From: Firmicutes bacterium CAG:882
Lineage (GTDB): Bacteria; Bacillota; Clostridia; Lachnospirales; Lachnospiraceae
Length of the DNA stretch: 64,000 bases
Direction: 5' to 3'
Assembly (NCBI GenBank): GCA_000435595.1
Contig: FR895437.1
Coordinates: forward strand, 21,501 to 85,500
The position numbers were made by a program, and so were the translations under genes. Below, in pieces: positions 8,329 to 17,936 of this stretch. The stretch's first letter is position 1, and each line of letters begins with the position of its first letter. The notes under the pieces were generated by a model, which was not told the origin of the DNA, searched no databases, and saw only the letters and a program-made list of their open reading frames with translations.

Positions 8329-8778
8329 CTATTTTAACATCTTCTTAAGCTCGTCCATGAATGTATTTACATCCTTGAACTCTCTATATACGGAAGCAAA
8401 TCGCACATAGGCAACCGCATCCACATCCTTTAACTTGTCCATGACAAGTTCACCTATGGCACTTGTCGGAATCTCTCTCAACTCCATATTAAAAATCGAA
8501 TTCTCAATCTCATCCACAATATGTGTAATCTGTTCAACCGATACAGGGCGCTTATGGCAGGACTGAAGTATACCATTCTGAAGCTTTTCCCTCGAATATG
8601 GTTCCCTGTTATTGTCCTTCTTAACAACCACAAGAGGCATTGTCTCAACCTTCTCATAGGTCGTAAAGCGCTTATCACACACATCGCATTGTCTTCTTCT
8701 CCTTATGGAGAAGGCGTCATCAGCAGGTCTTGAATCTATTACTCTTGTATTCTCCGCATTGCAAAACGGACACTTCAT
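8329..8778 (-). CDS. nrdR: Transcriptional repressor NrdR
   Basis: ATP/dATP-sensing repressor of ribonucleotide reductase genes. 149 residues: N-terminal zinc ribbon with CPFC near residue 3 and CDVC near residue 31, the basic stretch SIRRRRQ between them, then an ATP-cone domain (VVVKKDNNREPYSREKL onward). Length and order match the family. Its ribonucleotide reductase targets are not in the window. Confidence 0.96.
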   Translation of the reverse strand: MKCPFCNAENTRVIDSRPADDAFSIRRRRQCDVCDKRFTTYEKVETMPLVVVKKDNNREPYSREKLQNGILQSCHKRPVSVEQITHIVDEIENSIFNMELREIPTSAIGELVMDKLKDVDAVAYVRFASVYREFKDVNTFMDELKKMLK

Positions 8779-8790
8779 AAGATGTACCTC

Positions 8791-9045
8791 CTATAATTTG
8801 ACTATTATCTTCTCCGGACATACATTTACAAGAATAACATCCGGACCAATATTCACTATACACTCAAACGGAATTACATACTCACAGTCTGCCCCGAAAA
8901 AGCAGAACAGCTTAGGCGGTCCCGGGACAATAATTGCCTTGATACAGCCGGAACACAAATCAAATTCCACATCCTGAACATATCCTAATATCTTACAATC
9001 AACCGAATTGATTACCTGTTTTTCCCTGAGATTACATATCCTCAT
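8791..9045 (-). CDS. YlmC/YmxH-family PRC-barrel protein
   Basis: 84-residue small protein of the YlmC/YmxH sporulation-associated family with a PRC-barrel-like fold. The start MRICNLREKQVIN at 9045 has GGAGA seven bases upstream and is the usual family N-terminus; a longer frame to 9096 is not matched. Sequence landmarks are the Cys-containing DVEFDLCSGCIKAI and VPGPPKLFCFF. Overlaps the vanZ-like gene by 14 bases. Function in the cell is not known. Confidence 0.85.
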   Translation of the reverse strand: MRICNLREKQVINSVDCKILGYVQDVEFDLCSGCIKAIIVPGPPKLFCFFGADCEYVIPFECIVNIGPDVILVNVCPEKIIVKL

Positions 9046-9601
9046 TACCGGTTCTCCGGACAGAATTATTTGCTTTATTATATGCTGTTCCGCCACGAAT
9101 GTACCTGATGAGACCTATTATCAATATTCCCGTGAGCCCTCCTGCAGTGTCAATCAGCACATCCTTAAAGCTGCAGCATCTGTCAGGAACAAAATACTGG
9201 TGGAGCTCGTCAGTTCCGGCATATCCGAACACCACAACCACCGGGACAAAATACCGAAGCTTTATTATTCTAAGAAAGCCCCTATCAGCATCCATTGAAG
9301 CTAAAACACTGCCGAAATTCACGCTTATTGCCGCGTACAACAAAAGTCCCAATATAAAGTATTCACTGAAATGTGCCGTCTTTCTTACCAGGTATGACAG
9401 ACTATGCGAAAAATCAAGTCTTTCCACATCTGACATATCCAGCCTGAACACAGAATCAACGGCTGATGCCACCATATATGACACTCTTCCGCTCTGCATC
9501 GAGGAAATACTTCCGTTATCAGATGAGAACATAAAGATAACTCCCATCCATATAAGCACAGGTATAAACAACAGCAGCCTTCTTTTTTCCGAATGCACCA
9601 T
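9032..9601 (-). CDS. VanZ-family membrane protein
   Basis: 189 residues with about four membrane segments and the VanZ pattern: FMFSSDNG near residue 24, RKTAHFSEYFILGLLLYAA in the middle, and FGYAGTDELHQYFVPDR followed by a final hydrophobic segment. VanZ-like proteins give low-level teicoplanin resistance in enterococci, but most members have no known role. It is between the LCP gene and ylmC. Confidence 0.9.
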   Translation of the reverse strand: MVHSEKRRLLLFIPVLIWMGVIFMFSSDNGSISSMQSGRVSYMVASAVDSVFRLDMSDVERLDFSHSLSYLVRKTAHFSEYFILGLLLYAAISVNFGSVLASMDADRGFLRIIKLRYFVPVVVVFGYAGTDELHQYFVPDRCCSFKDVLIDTAGGLTGILIIGLIRYIRGGTAYNKANNSVRRTGNEDM

Positions 9602-9621
9602 ATCCGTTCCCTGCTTTCCCG

Positions 9622-10752
9622 TTATTTTGTCTCAGGCACAGCGTCCGTATATATGTAATTGTACAATTTCTTCATGTAATAGCTGAAATCGATGGCTACA
9701 ACATCATCACCGTCAATTGTCATATACTTGAAATCATCATCCGGAATATGCCATGAAACAATCTCATACTTTGATATTTCCGGAAGCATGTATATCAGCT
9801 TCATACAGTCATCATTTGAAAGGTCTGTCGTTATCTGAGGAATAACCTTATTCAAAAGCCGGGTCAGCGTCGTAATATCCATGGTCTTAATCTTATTAAA
9901 GATTTCCTGAACAACTCTTCTCTGCCTGTCGGTTCTTGTAAAGTCTCCGTTTCCTACATACCTGAACCTTGCGTATGCAAGCGCCTGCTTACCATTCAGA
10001 TGCTGGTATGAACCGTCTGCATGGTCAACATAATCCGAGTCTTCCCTCTCAGGCGGCTCCACAAGAAGATTGCTTGCATGTATATACTGGTTGAACCAGT
10101 AAAGCTCATCCTCATATACCTGAACATCAAGTCCTCCAAGGACGTCAATCGCATCAATAAATGACAGGAAATCAACTGCCACATAATTATCTATCGTGAT
10201 TCCGTAGTTATATTCCAACGTCTTATAAAGCAGTTCCATTCCGCCGTATGCATAAGCTGCGTTGAGCTTATGGAATTCATTTTTAATCGGTATCTTTACA
10301 TACGTGTCTCTTAAAAATGAGGTTGCAACAATTCTTTTCGTACTCTGGTTTATGGACACAAGAATCATTGTATCGGAACGTCCCGTCTCCTCATCAGGAC
10401 GGATATCGGAACCTACAAGCAGTATATTCATGACATCCGATACCACATTCTCGTCGTCAGGACTTATACTTCCCGCCTCATTTGCATTGCTCTCAACCTC
10501 ATTCTTATATGACTCAACCTCATTCTTATCCGTATCAGTGCCCGGCTCCTTTGTCGAAGGGTTAAGCACATCCTCAAGAAACGATGGTGTCTCATCGAGA
10601 ATAGTAAATTGTTCGTCCAATTCAACATAATTTCTCTTATTGATATAGTGCATAAGAATCAGATAACAACTGAGCGCGAACACAGCCAAGGCTGCCGCAA
10701 TGCACCCTATAACAATGCCTATTATCTTTCCAACCGACTTCTTTTTAGCCAT
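9622..10752 (-). CDS. LytR-CpsA-Psr (LCP) family glycan ligase 1
   Basis: 376 residues: one N-terminal membrane anchor (about 8-33), a linker rich in Glu/Ser/Asn with repeated KNEVES, then the LCP domain. Landmarks are LLVGSDIRPDE, SDTMILVSIN, FLRDTYVKIP and the late TDRQRRVVQEI arginine cluster. LCP enzymes transfer lipid-linked polysaccharide to peptidoglycan or wall outside the cell. It ends the surface-polysaccharide locus and is separated from the second LCP gene by a terminator-like hairpin. Confidence 0.92.
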   Translation of the reverse strand: MAKKKSVGKIIGIVIGCIAAALAVFALSCYLILMHYINKRNYVELDEQFTILDETPSFLEDVLNPSTKEPGTDTDKNEVESYKNEVESNANEAGSISPDDENVVSDVMNILLVGSDIRPDEETGRSDTMILVSINQSTKRIVATSFLRDTYVKIPIKNEFHKLNAAYAYGGMELLYKTLEYNYGITIDNYVAVDFLSFIDAIDVLGGLDVQVYEDELYWFNQYIHASNLLVEPPEREDSDYVDHADGSYQHLNGKQALAYARFRYVGNGDFTRTDRQRRVVQEIFNKIKTMDITTLTRLLNKVIPQITTDLSNDDCMKLIYMLPEISKYEIVSWHIPDDDFKYMTIDGDDVVAIDFSYYMKKLYNYIYTDAVPETK

Positions 10753-10830
10753 TTTCTTAATCTCCTGTTAATCAAATTATTCCCCCGCCGTATTTCTGAT
10801 TTCCATGTATTGACAATCCCTTTACATGGC

Positions 10831-10865
10831 AAAAGAGTGATTACAGACAGATGCCGTAACCACTC
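10831..10865 (-). terminator. Rho-independent terminator after LCP gene 2
   Basis: Minus strand: GAGTGGTTAC ... GTAATCACTC stem (10835-10865, one mismatch) followed by TTTT (10831-10834). A separate 7-bp inverted repeat CCATGTA/TACATGG (10803-10829) follows. The T-run is short, so read-through into LCP gene 1 is likely. Confidence 0.55.
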
Positions 10866-10879
10866 CCATAATCAGCCTG

Positions 10880-12016
10880 TTATTCTGTTGCAAAAATTAT
10901 GCTCTGTAGTTTCTCGCTGGTAGCCTCATAGTCAGGTAAAAGATTACCGCCGCTTACAGGCTCATACATTCCATCAAACGGAACTCTGAGCTGTTCGACA
11001 TCATATCCTAAATATGTAACAGCATCTGCAACCATTCCGAGTATTGCGCCCTCGGTCATGTTAGTGTATACCTTAGGGAACAGCGTATTTACAAGATCAT
11101 TAAGCTGTGACACGCTCATCTTCTTTGCCTTGATGATGATCTGCTCAATAACCGCTCTCTGTCTGCTTGTTCTGTTAAAATCCGAACCTGATGTCTGTCT
11201 CTCTCTTGCATATCCAACAGCCTGTACACCATTAAGGATAAGACTTCCGCCTCCACTTAACACATTAGCTGTCTCCCAATCCTCAACATGGCGATCAAAA
11301 TCCATGTCTCTGATATAGTTATTAGCTGCTTCTGCCTCTGCATCCGTTATTGTCATAGGTATTCCGCCTAACACATCAATAATATCAATGAGGCTGTAAA
11401 AATCTACAAGTATATAATCGTCTACCTTAACCTTGAAATTACCTTCTACGATATCAAGAAGGAACTCAGGACCTCCTCTTGCATTGGCTACGTTAATCTT
11501 GTCATAACCGTCCGAGTAGGCCTTTCCCATCGCTTCTGCCTTCTGCTTAAGTGCATCACTATACTGTATATATGCCGCTGTATCTCTCATAATTGATGTG
11601 AGATATATCTTCTTAGTCTTTGAGTTGATTGACACAAGAATGATTGAATCCGAGTTGCCCGGATTGGAAAGAATATTTTCAAAATGTCTGTTATCGACAC
11701 CGATGAGTAATATATTCTTTACATAGTCCTTCTCAACTCCTTCGCCATTGCCAAAGTTCTCTGCTCCCGAACTGTTAATCTCCTCAGACATTGTTGTCTC
11801 CACGACTATATTTCCGTCTTCATCCGTCTGAGTCTCATCCGTATTCACGGTAATATTCCAGTCGTCACCATCAACATGATTAATCTTGCCTATATAGCTC
11901 TTTAATATAAGATATGCACACAATACAACGATAAGTATAAATGCCAATACCGCACACATAACTATAACAGCTACATTCCTCTTATTGGTTTTTCTTTTTT
12001 TCTTGTTAGTTGCCAT
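10880..12016 (-). CDS. LytR-CpsA-Psr (LCP) family glycan ligase 2
   Basis: 378 residues; a very basic start (KKKRKTNKR), a membrane anchor at about 14-36, an acidic linker, and an LCP domain with LLIGVDNRHFEN, SDSIILVSINSKTKK, IMRDTAAYI, VDFYSLIDIIDVLGG and SDFNRTSRQRAVIEQI. Probably an extracytosolic transferase attaching the locus polysaccharide to the wall. About as long as its neighbour LCP 1 but clearly different, so they may use different acceptors or glycans. Confidence 0.92.
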   Translation of the reverse strand: MATNKKKRKTNKRNVAVIVMCAVLAFILIVVLCAYLILKSYIGKINHVDGDDWNITVNTDETQTDEDGNIVVETTMSEEINSSGAENFGNGEGVEKDYVKNILLIGVDNRHFENILSNPGNSDSIILVSINSKTKKIYLTSIMRDTAAYIQYSDALKQKAEAMGKAYSDGYDKINVANARGGPEFLLDIVEGNFKVKVDDYILVDFYSLIDIIDVLGGIPMTITDAEAEAANNYIRDMDFDRHVEDWETANVLSGGGSLILNGVQAVGYARERQTSGSDFNRTSRQRAVIEQIIIKAKKMSVSQLNDLVNTLFPKVYTNMTEGAILGMVADAVTYLGYDVEQLRVPFDGMYEPVSGGNLLPDYEATSEKLQSIIFATE

Positions 12017-12042
12017 TTTTAAGCCCTTATCTTCCTCTCTTT

Positions 12043-13467
12043 TTATCTTGAACCGTCTTTCTTAAAAACTACCAGAACAGTCTTGAAAAGTATCTTAATA
12101 TCAAGTGCAAGTGACCAATTGTCTATATACTCAAGGTCAAGCTTCACAACATCCTCAAAATCCTCAATGTTGCTTCTTCCGCTTACCTGCCACAGACCTG
12201 TTATACCCGGCTTGATGCTAAGTCTTCTCTTGTGATAGCCTGCATACTGCATGAACTCGTCGACCGTCGGCGGACGTGTTCCGACAAGGCTCATGTCACC
12301 CTTAAGCACATTGAAAAACTGCGGAAGCTCATCTATGCTTGTAGCTCTTATTAACCTGCCAACCTTGGTAATTCTGGGATCATCCGTCATCTTAAACATC
12401 AACCCCTTCATCTCATTCTGTTCCATCAGAGCCTTCTTGCGTTCTTCCGCATCACGGTACATGGAGCGGAACTTATACATATAGAAGTATCTTCCGTTCT
12501 TTCCCACTCTCTTCTGCTTAAAAAAGATCGGTCCCGGTGATTCAATAAGAATCGCCGGTGCAACAAATATCGTCACAACAGCCGTCACTAACAGTCCGAT
12601 CAGCGCCCCGACAATATCAATTGCCCTCTTAATAATCATCTTGTTCTGTTCAAAGGTCTTAGCACAGAATGATATAACCGGATATGAGCCATACATCGTC
12701 ACCTGCTTGTCAAAGCCTTCAAAATTTTCAAGAATATTTATATTCAAAAAGACGGTTATTCCCATCTTCTCAAATTCCATTATAAAATCTTTAAGAGAGT
12801 CGCCCGTCACATAAGACACATTGATATATACCTCATCAACTATATTAACCTTGGCATACTCAAGCGCATCCTCGTACGCCGCCACAACCGGTACTCCCGA
12901 TATCTGCTGTCCGCGCTTATCATTGTCGATAATTGCAACACCCCTGATGCGTCTTGTGAACTGCTCATCGCTTTCCCTCAAATGAGCTATAATTCCCTCT
13001 GCCCTGTCAGTCGTGGTGACAAGATACACATGAGTGACGTTTCTCTTCTTTTTGAACCACCATCTCAGATAGTACTTATAAAAGCAGTGGCATCCATACA
13101 TCAAAACCACATTGATTCCGAGTGCGCCAAAGAGTCCTCGTCTTGCCATCGTTGCAGTGCTTCTGCTCCCAAACAGGAGAAGAAGGAGCACCATTGCAAA
13201 CATAAGATTCATCTTGAGCACATACAGCAGTTCTTCAAAGTAACCTCTTTTAAGAAAATTCTGATTCTGATTAAAAAATATAAAAACAATCGAATATGCT
13301 AAAAATATCGGTCCTAACAGTTCTAAGATAACCTCATAGCTCATATATATCTGCTTGTCAAAGAAATGCAGATTAAGGAAATCTATACTGAAAAAACAAA
13401 TCAGCATACTTACTAAATCAATCAGCAGAAGCATAATATTGATTCCGCTATGCTTATTTCGATTCAT
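12043..13467 (-). CDS. Priming phosphoglycosyltransferase (WbaP/WcaJ/CpsE type)
   Basis: Transfers a sugar phosphate from a nucleotide sugar to undecaprenyl phosphate, starting the repeat unit. 474 residues: four N-terminal membrane helices, a CoA-binding-like Rossmann region (about 140-250), a fifth hydrophobic segment (about 285-310), then the bacterial sugar-transferase domain: FFKQKRVGKNGRYF, YKFRSMYRDAEE, TSIDELPQFFNVLKGDMSLV, GTRPPTVDEF, KPGITGLWQVSGRS. This is the large polyisoprenyl-phosphate hexose-1-phosphate transferase type. The sugar (glucose or galactose) cannot be told. It precedes the two LCP genes. Confidence 0.95.
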   Translation of the reverse strand: MNRNKHSGINIMLLLIDLVSMLICFFSIDFLNLHFFDKQIYMSYEVILELLGPIFLAYSIVFIFFNQNQNFLKRGYFEELLYVLKMNLMFAMVLLLLLFGSRSTATMARRGLFGALGINVVLMYGCHCFYKYYLRWWFKKKRNVTHVYLVTTTDRAEGIIAHLRESDEQFTRRIRGVAIIDNDKRGQQISGVPVVAAYEDALEYAKVNIVDEVYINVSYVTGDSLKDFIMEFEKMGITVFLNINILENFEGFDKQVTMYGSYPVISFCAKTFEQNKMIIKRAIDIVGALIGLLVTAVVTIFVAPAILIESPGPIFFKQKRVGKNGRYFYMYKFRSMYRDAEERKKALMEQNEMKGLMFKMTDDPRITKVGRLIRATSIDELPQFFNVLKGDMSLVGTRPPTVDEFMQYAGYHKRRLSIKPGITGLWQVSGRSNIEDFEDVVKLDLEYIDNWSLALDIKILFKTVLVVFKKDGSR

Positions 13468-13513
13468 ATATTCTACGACCCGTCTATCTGTTAATAATAC
13501 TCTGCCTTCTATT

Positions 13514-14383
13514 TTACAACATTTTTCTCAATACTTCAATGATTAATTTTTCAAAAAGCGAAAAAGCCCCGCAGGTTCTAAGCAATAACATCTGCAGCGC
13601 ATTTGCATTATTATAGTTTTTCTGATAATAATATTTAGAACGCAGCACGGCTTTCCATATCTTTATGTTCTTCATGGATCGGCGTATAGAAACCGAGTGA
13701 TTATGCAGATATGTCCTGTTCGTGATAAGTCCGGACTTATATCCTGCCCTCTTAAGCTTCTTTGCGAGAACCAGCTCCTCATAATACAGGAAAATATTTT
13801 CATCAAGCCCGCCCGTCTTTTCAAAGGCTTCCCTCGTTATCGCAAAAAACGATCCCTGCACAACCTCCACATCCATAACCGGAACCGTGTAGTCAACTTC
13901 ATACCTTCTCTTCTCATACACAAGTCTTCTGACTGTGATAAAGCAATCCCCAAGATCATGTGCGTAGGAAAACATATTTCTGTAAGGTGCGGCATCCACC
14001 TTCCCGTCAGGTCTGACCATAACTCCCGTCAGCACCCCATATTCCTTGTCTTTTTCAAATGTTCCGACAATCGACGTAATGAGTGATTCCTCAAAAAGCA
14101 CATCAGGGTTGGCAATAAAAATCACATCAGCTCCAAACTCCTTTATCAGAAAGCGTGCTCCGCAATTATTTCCGAACGAATATCCCCCGTTCTTTCCCGA
14201 CGATAATACAGACACCTTTTCGCTGCCTTCGTACTTTTTCGTAAGTATCTCCATCGACGCATCCGTTGAACAATTATCAATCACGGCTATATGCGAAATT
14301 GAAGCATACCCGGATATACTGTCAACAAGCGTTGATGTTGACACCGCATCATTATAATTAAGAACAACTATTCCCGTATTCAT
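13514..14383 (-). CDS. Glycosyltransferase family 2
   Basis: 289 residues, GT-A fold. Start VVLNYNDAVST, nucleotide-binding loop and DxD-like ANPDVLFEES near residue 90, catalytic-base region GGLDENIFLYYEE near residue 190. Rhamnosyltransferase-like GT2 enzymes share this GLDExxFxYxED pattern, so a rhamnose or similar sugar transfer is possible but not proven. Cytosolic face of the membrane. ATG start after GGAGTGGCAGT. Confidence 0.9.
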   Translation of the reverse strand: MNTGIVVLNYNDAVSTSTLVDSISGYASISHIAVIDNCSTDASMEILTKKYEGSEKVSVLSSGKNGGYSFGNNCGARFLIKEFGADVIFIANPDVLFEESLITSIVGTFEKDKEYGVLTGVMVRPDGKVDAAPYRNMFSYAHDLGDCFITVRRLVYEKRRYEVDYTVPVMDVEVVQGSFFAITREAFEKTGGLDENIFLYYEELVLAKKLKRAGYKSGLITNRTYLHNHSVSIRRSMKNIKIWKAVLRSKYYYQKNYNNANALQMLLLRTCGAFSLFEKLIIEVLRKML

Positions 14384-14404
14384 ACTGCCACTCCATACAT
14401 AGTT

Positions 14405-15523
14405 CTACTCCGTGAGAAAGCCAAGTGTCTCACATGCACATTTATTCCAGGAAAACTTATCGCGCTGTTTTTTATCATTGCATGCAATAGTCATTCTTTC
14501 ACTGTCAGACAGTTCCGAACATTTCTTCATGAGTTCACACATACTCTGTGCATCCTTCGGCTCCTTCATATACATAACGGCATCCTGTCCGACTTCCGGA
14601 AGCGATGACACATTCGTGGTAATAATCGGGAGACCGTAATTCATAGCCTCAAGAAGCGGTATCCCAAAGCCCTCATACAATGAAGGATATACAAAAGCAT
14701 CTGCTCCCTCAAAAAGACACTGTTTTTCCTTCTGGCTTATAAATCCGGTCATTATAATATTATCCTTGTAACTGCTCTTTCCGATGAGGTCTAAAACACC
14801 CTCATACTTCCAGCCGAGCCCTCCTGCAAGAACCATGTAAAACGGTTCGGCATCACTGCTACGCTGAGACATGAACATGTCAAAACCGCTTATAATGGTC
14901 TCAACATTTTTTCTCGGCTCTATCGTACTTACATACAGAAAATACTTTCCCGATATATTGAATTTCTTTTTCACCTGTTCAAGCTCGCCTTCGGCAGACT
15001 GTTCAGGTCTGTCCGTTCCCGCAAGATATGTACACGCTATTCTTGACGATTCTATACCGAAAATGTCAATAATATCGTACTTTGTCGCCTCTGATATGGC
15101 AAGAATTCTGTCAGCCCTTCTGCATGAGTTCTTTACAAAAGCCTTCTGTATAATCGTGTTATACCGGCTTCCTATATTCCTTATTCTGAACTGTGCCAAA
15201 TCACAGATTGTAAGGACATATCTTACTTTGCCGGGCTTACCCCACGGCAGGACATGCTGCGTTCCCCAAAATACGTCTATGTCATACTTTTTTATAAGAG
15301 AACTTCCCCTCATCGCAAGCCACAGTGTACCCACAGGGAAATCTTCCGTCACAACATGCCAATTATTGCCTAACTCAAAATCAACATACACCTCTTTGCT
15401 TGAAAAAAGAAAGTACTCGTTGTCTTTATCCGTCTCATTCAGATATTTCACAATATTATATACATAAGTACCGATTCCTGCCCTCTGCTTTCTGAGCGGT
15501 CTGGCATCTATTCCGATTCTCAT
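14405..15523 (-). CDS. Glycosyltransferase family 4 (RfaB/mannosyltransferase-like)
   Basis: 372 residues, GT-B fold. N-terminus RIGIDARPLRKQRAGIGTYV, sugar-nucleotide domain with VSTIEPRKNVETII near residue 200, and the EX7E motif EGFGIPLLEAM near residue 288 followed by VSSLPEVGQDA. Overlaps the stop of the polymerase gene. Resembles mannosyl- or glucosyltransferases of exopolysaccharide loci; the donor sugar is unknown. Confidence 0.92.
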   Translation of the reverse strand: MRIGIDARPLRKQRAGIGTYVYNIVKYLNETDKDNEYFLFSSKEVYVDFELGNNWHVVTEDFPVGTLWLAMRGSSLIKKYDIDVFWGTQHVLPWGKPGKVRYVLTICDLAQFRIRNIGSRYNTIIQKAFVKNSCRRADRILAISEATKYDIIDIFGIESSRIACTYLAGTDRPEQSAEGELEQVKKKFNISGKYFLYVSTIEPRKNVETIISGFDMFMSQRSSDAEPFYMVLAGGLGWKYEGVLDLIGKSSYKDNIIMTGFISQKEKQCLFEGADAFVYPSLYEGFGIPLLEAMNYGLPIITTNVSSLPEVGQDAVMYMKEPKDAQSMCELMKKCSELSDSERMTIACNDKKQRDKFSWNKCACETLGFLTE

Positions 15524-16846
15524 TTAATTTTCCTCCATAAAAAGGCTCATTTTATAACCGAGAGCGAGAACCATCCACAGATTCACTGCGGTAGGCGGAA
15601 GCCATAATGCTCCTTCAACAAATGCAATGATAATATATACCACCAAGCCATGGCATACACCCTTCAATACTTTAGAATCCTTAATGTGTTTTCCTATATA
15701 TTTTGCAAGGATATAAATTATCGGTCCTAAAAATGCCACAAGACCTGCAATGCCGCCAATCATAAGAATGCAGAAATATGCCATCTCATAGCTGCTTCCC
15801 CAGTAGCTTGTAAGTCCGTACGGACCTATAAGAATCCACTCCGTCTTGTTCACAAAATAATCTATAAGCTGTGACATGGATTCCGAGCGTCCCGATAAAT
15901 CATTAATGTTTTTCAGTGTGAACGAATCCTTGAACCTCTCAAGTATCTGAGGGAACATATTTAGGAATATCGCCGCAATAACCGGAGTAACCGCAATGAT
16001 AAGACAGGCAAACTGCACCTTGCGTCCATCAGCCCACTTCCTGTTGATTATGACAACAGATTTTATGAACAGGTAAAGAAATATTCCGACCCAGCATGTC
16101 TTAGAACCCGTGAGTATACAGAAAAGAACAAACACAAGCATGTACACTCTCTGCCATACCTTTTTCTTAATGCTCTCATATATCATAGGACAGAACAAAA
16201 GTATATTGACTCCTAAAAGATTACCGTTCTGGTATGTCGATACCGTCTTAGAATATGTCACTCCGTCCTGCACGCCATTGTACTTCTCCGCATACCAGTT
16301 GGTGCTTGAGATGTAATCAGTGTAATTAACTGTAAGCCCCGGAATCGAAAACCTTTCAATGCCGAATGCCGCCTGCAAAAATCCGAAAATAAATACAATT
16401 ATCGTTCCCCACATAAGCATGCGAAGAATGAGGCCTATCTGTCTCTGCTCCGTTATGAAAAAGTTGAACACCAAAAACGTGAACGGATATACAACCAGCG
16501 GCACAAAAAATCCAACCCAGTCGGACAAGCCGGCTCTGCCGCCCACCATGGTGAGAAGAAATCTTATAAGCCAGTAGAGGCAGCCTATGACAACAAGTCG
16601 TTCCGCTTTTGAAAATATGAAGCAGCGTCTCCACAACACATAGAAAAACCACATCATAATCGTCAGCAGCAAAAAAACATTTCCCACCGTGAGAGGAATA
16701 CCGCCAAGCTTTATTCCTGCCTTAGGGAAAGTCACATTGATAAACACCGTTATAAGCAGCAGCACATAGCTTACTCTGTAAAATTTAGATTTTTCACACA
16801 TTGTCCGCACTGAATAAGGCTGACAATATTTTGTCTCATTTACCAT
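15524..16846 (-). CDS. O-antigen ligase/polymerase-type membrane protein (Wzy-like)
   Basis: 440 residues with 10-12 hydrophobic segments and a large extracytosolic loop (about 170-220). The Wzy_C-type core contains LTGSKTCWVGIFLY. Most likely the polymerase that joins repeat units outside the membrane; in loci with Wzz such proteins are usually polymerases rather than ligases. Flanked by GT4 genes with almost no spacing. Confidence 0.85.
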   Translation of the reverse strand: MVNETKYCQPYSVRTMCEKSKFYRVSYVLLLITVFINVTFPKAGIKLGGIPLTVGNVFLLLTIMMWFFYVLWRRCFIFSKAERLVVIGCLYWLIRFLLTMVGGRAGLSDWVGFFVPLVVYPFTFLVFNFFITEQRQIGLILRMLMWGTIIVFIFGFLQAAFGIERFSIPGLTVNYTDYISSTNWYAEKYNGVQDGVTYSKTVSTYQNGNLLGVNILLFCPMIYESIKKKVWQRVYMLVFVLFCILTGSKTCWVGIFLYLFIKSVVIINRKWADGRKVQFACLIIAVTPVIAAIFLNMFPQILERFKDSFTLKNINDLSGRSESMSQLIDYFVNKTEWILIGPYGLTSYWGSSYEMAYFCILMIGGIAGLVAFLGPIIYILAKYIGKHIKDSKVLKGVCHGLVVYIIIAFVEGALWLPPTAVNLWMVLALGYKMSLFMEEN

Positions 16847-16853
16847 CTTAAAA

Positions 16854-17933
16854 TTAACCCTTTATTCTCTCAAATGCAGCCTTGGTTCTGTTAATTACAG
16901 ATTCAGGCGTAAACATTTTCACTCTCTCATATCCCTTTTCAATCAGCGATGCTGCCAATGCTTCGTCAGACAGAACCTTTTCCATCGCTTCCCTTATCAA
17001 TTCAGTATCATAAGGATTGAATGTGTATGCCGCATCACCAACCACCTCAGGCAGCGAAGAATTGTCCGAACACACGACAGGAGTTCCGCATGCCATAGCC
17101 TCAAGCGGCGGAATTCCGAAGCCCTCATAGAGCGATGGGAACACAAACAAATCTGCAAGATTATAAAAATCCACAAGTTCATCATCAACAACTATTCCCG
17201 TTCTTATAACATTGCCCTCTATGCCAAGCTCCTTTATCCTTGGTGTAAGATTCTCGCTGTCAAAAGCCTTTCCGACAAGCACAAGACATGTGTTATCTCT
17301 GTCCTTCATGTCCGCATAAGCTTCAAGAAGTCTCAACAGATTCTTGTGCGGCTTCAGATTACCGACATACATTATAACCTTCCTGCCATGTGGCAGACCA
17401 TACCTGTCAACAAGATACTCAACCCTGTCTCTTTCCTTTTTTGTGAACTTAGAATCCACCGCATTGTACACAACATCTATCTTGTCCTCACGCACCTTGA
17501 AGAACTTCATTATGTCCCTCTTAGAGTTCTCAGACACCGTAAAAATTATATCGGCTTTTCTCACCGCATAGCCTATAATCAGCTTTGCATAGATATATGC
17601 AAACTTATTAGGCAGAAACTCAGGAAGCACAAGATGTGTCAAATCATGAATCGTAACCGCAAGCCTGCCGCGATAGAATACAGGTACATTGTAATGAGGT
17701 ACATGAAGCATATCCGCTCCACTCTTTTTAAGCTCCTTTGAAGGGAAGTGAAGCTGTTCGGAAACGCCGTATATCTTGTCAGCATATGCTATGACATCCA
17801 CACTGCAGTCAGCCTTATGGATATCCTCCTCGTTTCCGAGTGCAATATCGTATATTCCCTGTCCCATCAATGTCTTAATATATGTTCCAATACCTGACAT
17901 CTGAATCATTCGTGCATCAATCGCAATTCTCAT
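16854..17933 (-). CDS. Glycosyltransferase family 4
   Basis: 359 residues, GT-B fold: [19 protein letters not shown] at the start, [34 protein letters not shown] near residue 195, and the EX7E motif [18 protein letters not shown] near residue 280. Related to the preceding GT4 gene at 14405-15523; the pair probably arose by duplication. Start ATG with GGAGTACATTAGTCA before it. Confidence 0.93.
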   Translation of the reverse strand: MRIAIDARMIQMSGIGTYIKTLMGQGIYDIALGNEEDIHKADCSVDVIAYADKIYGVSEQLHFPSKELKKSGADMLHVPHYNVPVFYRGRLAVTIHDLTHLVLPEFLPNKFAYIYAKLIIGYAVRKADIIFTVSENSKRDIMKFFKVREDKIDVVYNAVDSKFTKKERDRVEYLVDRYGLPHGRKVIMYVGNLKPHKNLLRLLEAYADMKDRDNTCLVLVGKAFDSENLTPRIKELGIEGNVIRTGIVVDDELVDFYNLADLFVFPSLYEGFGIPPLEAMACGTPVVCSDNSSLPEVVGDAAYTFNPYDTELIREAMEKVLSDEALAASLIEKGYERVKMFTPESVINRTKAAFERIKG

Positions 17934-17936
17934 TGA

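Noticed and set aside
10803..10829. Small inverted repeat CCATGTA/TACATGG as operator
   Set aside because: Common short palindrome next to a terminator; nothing else supports it.
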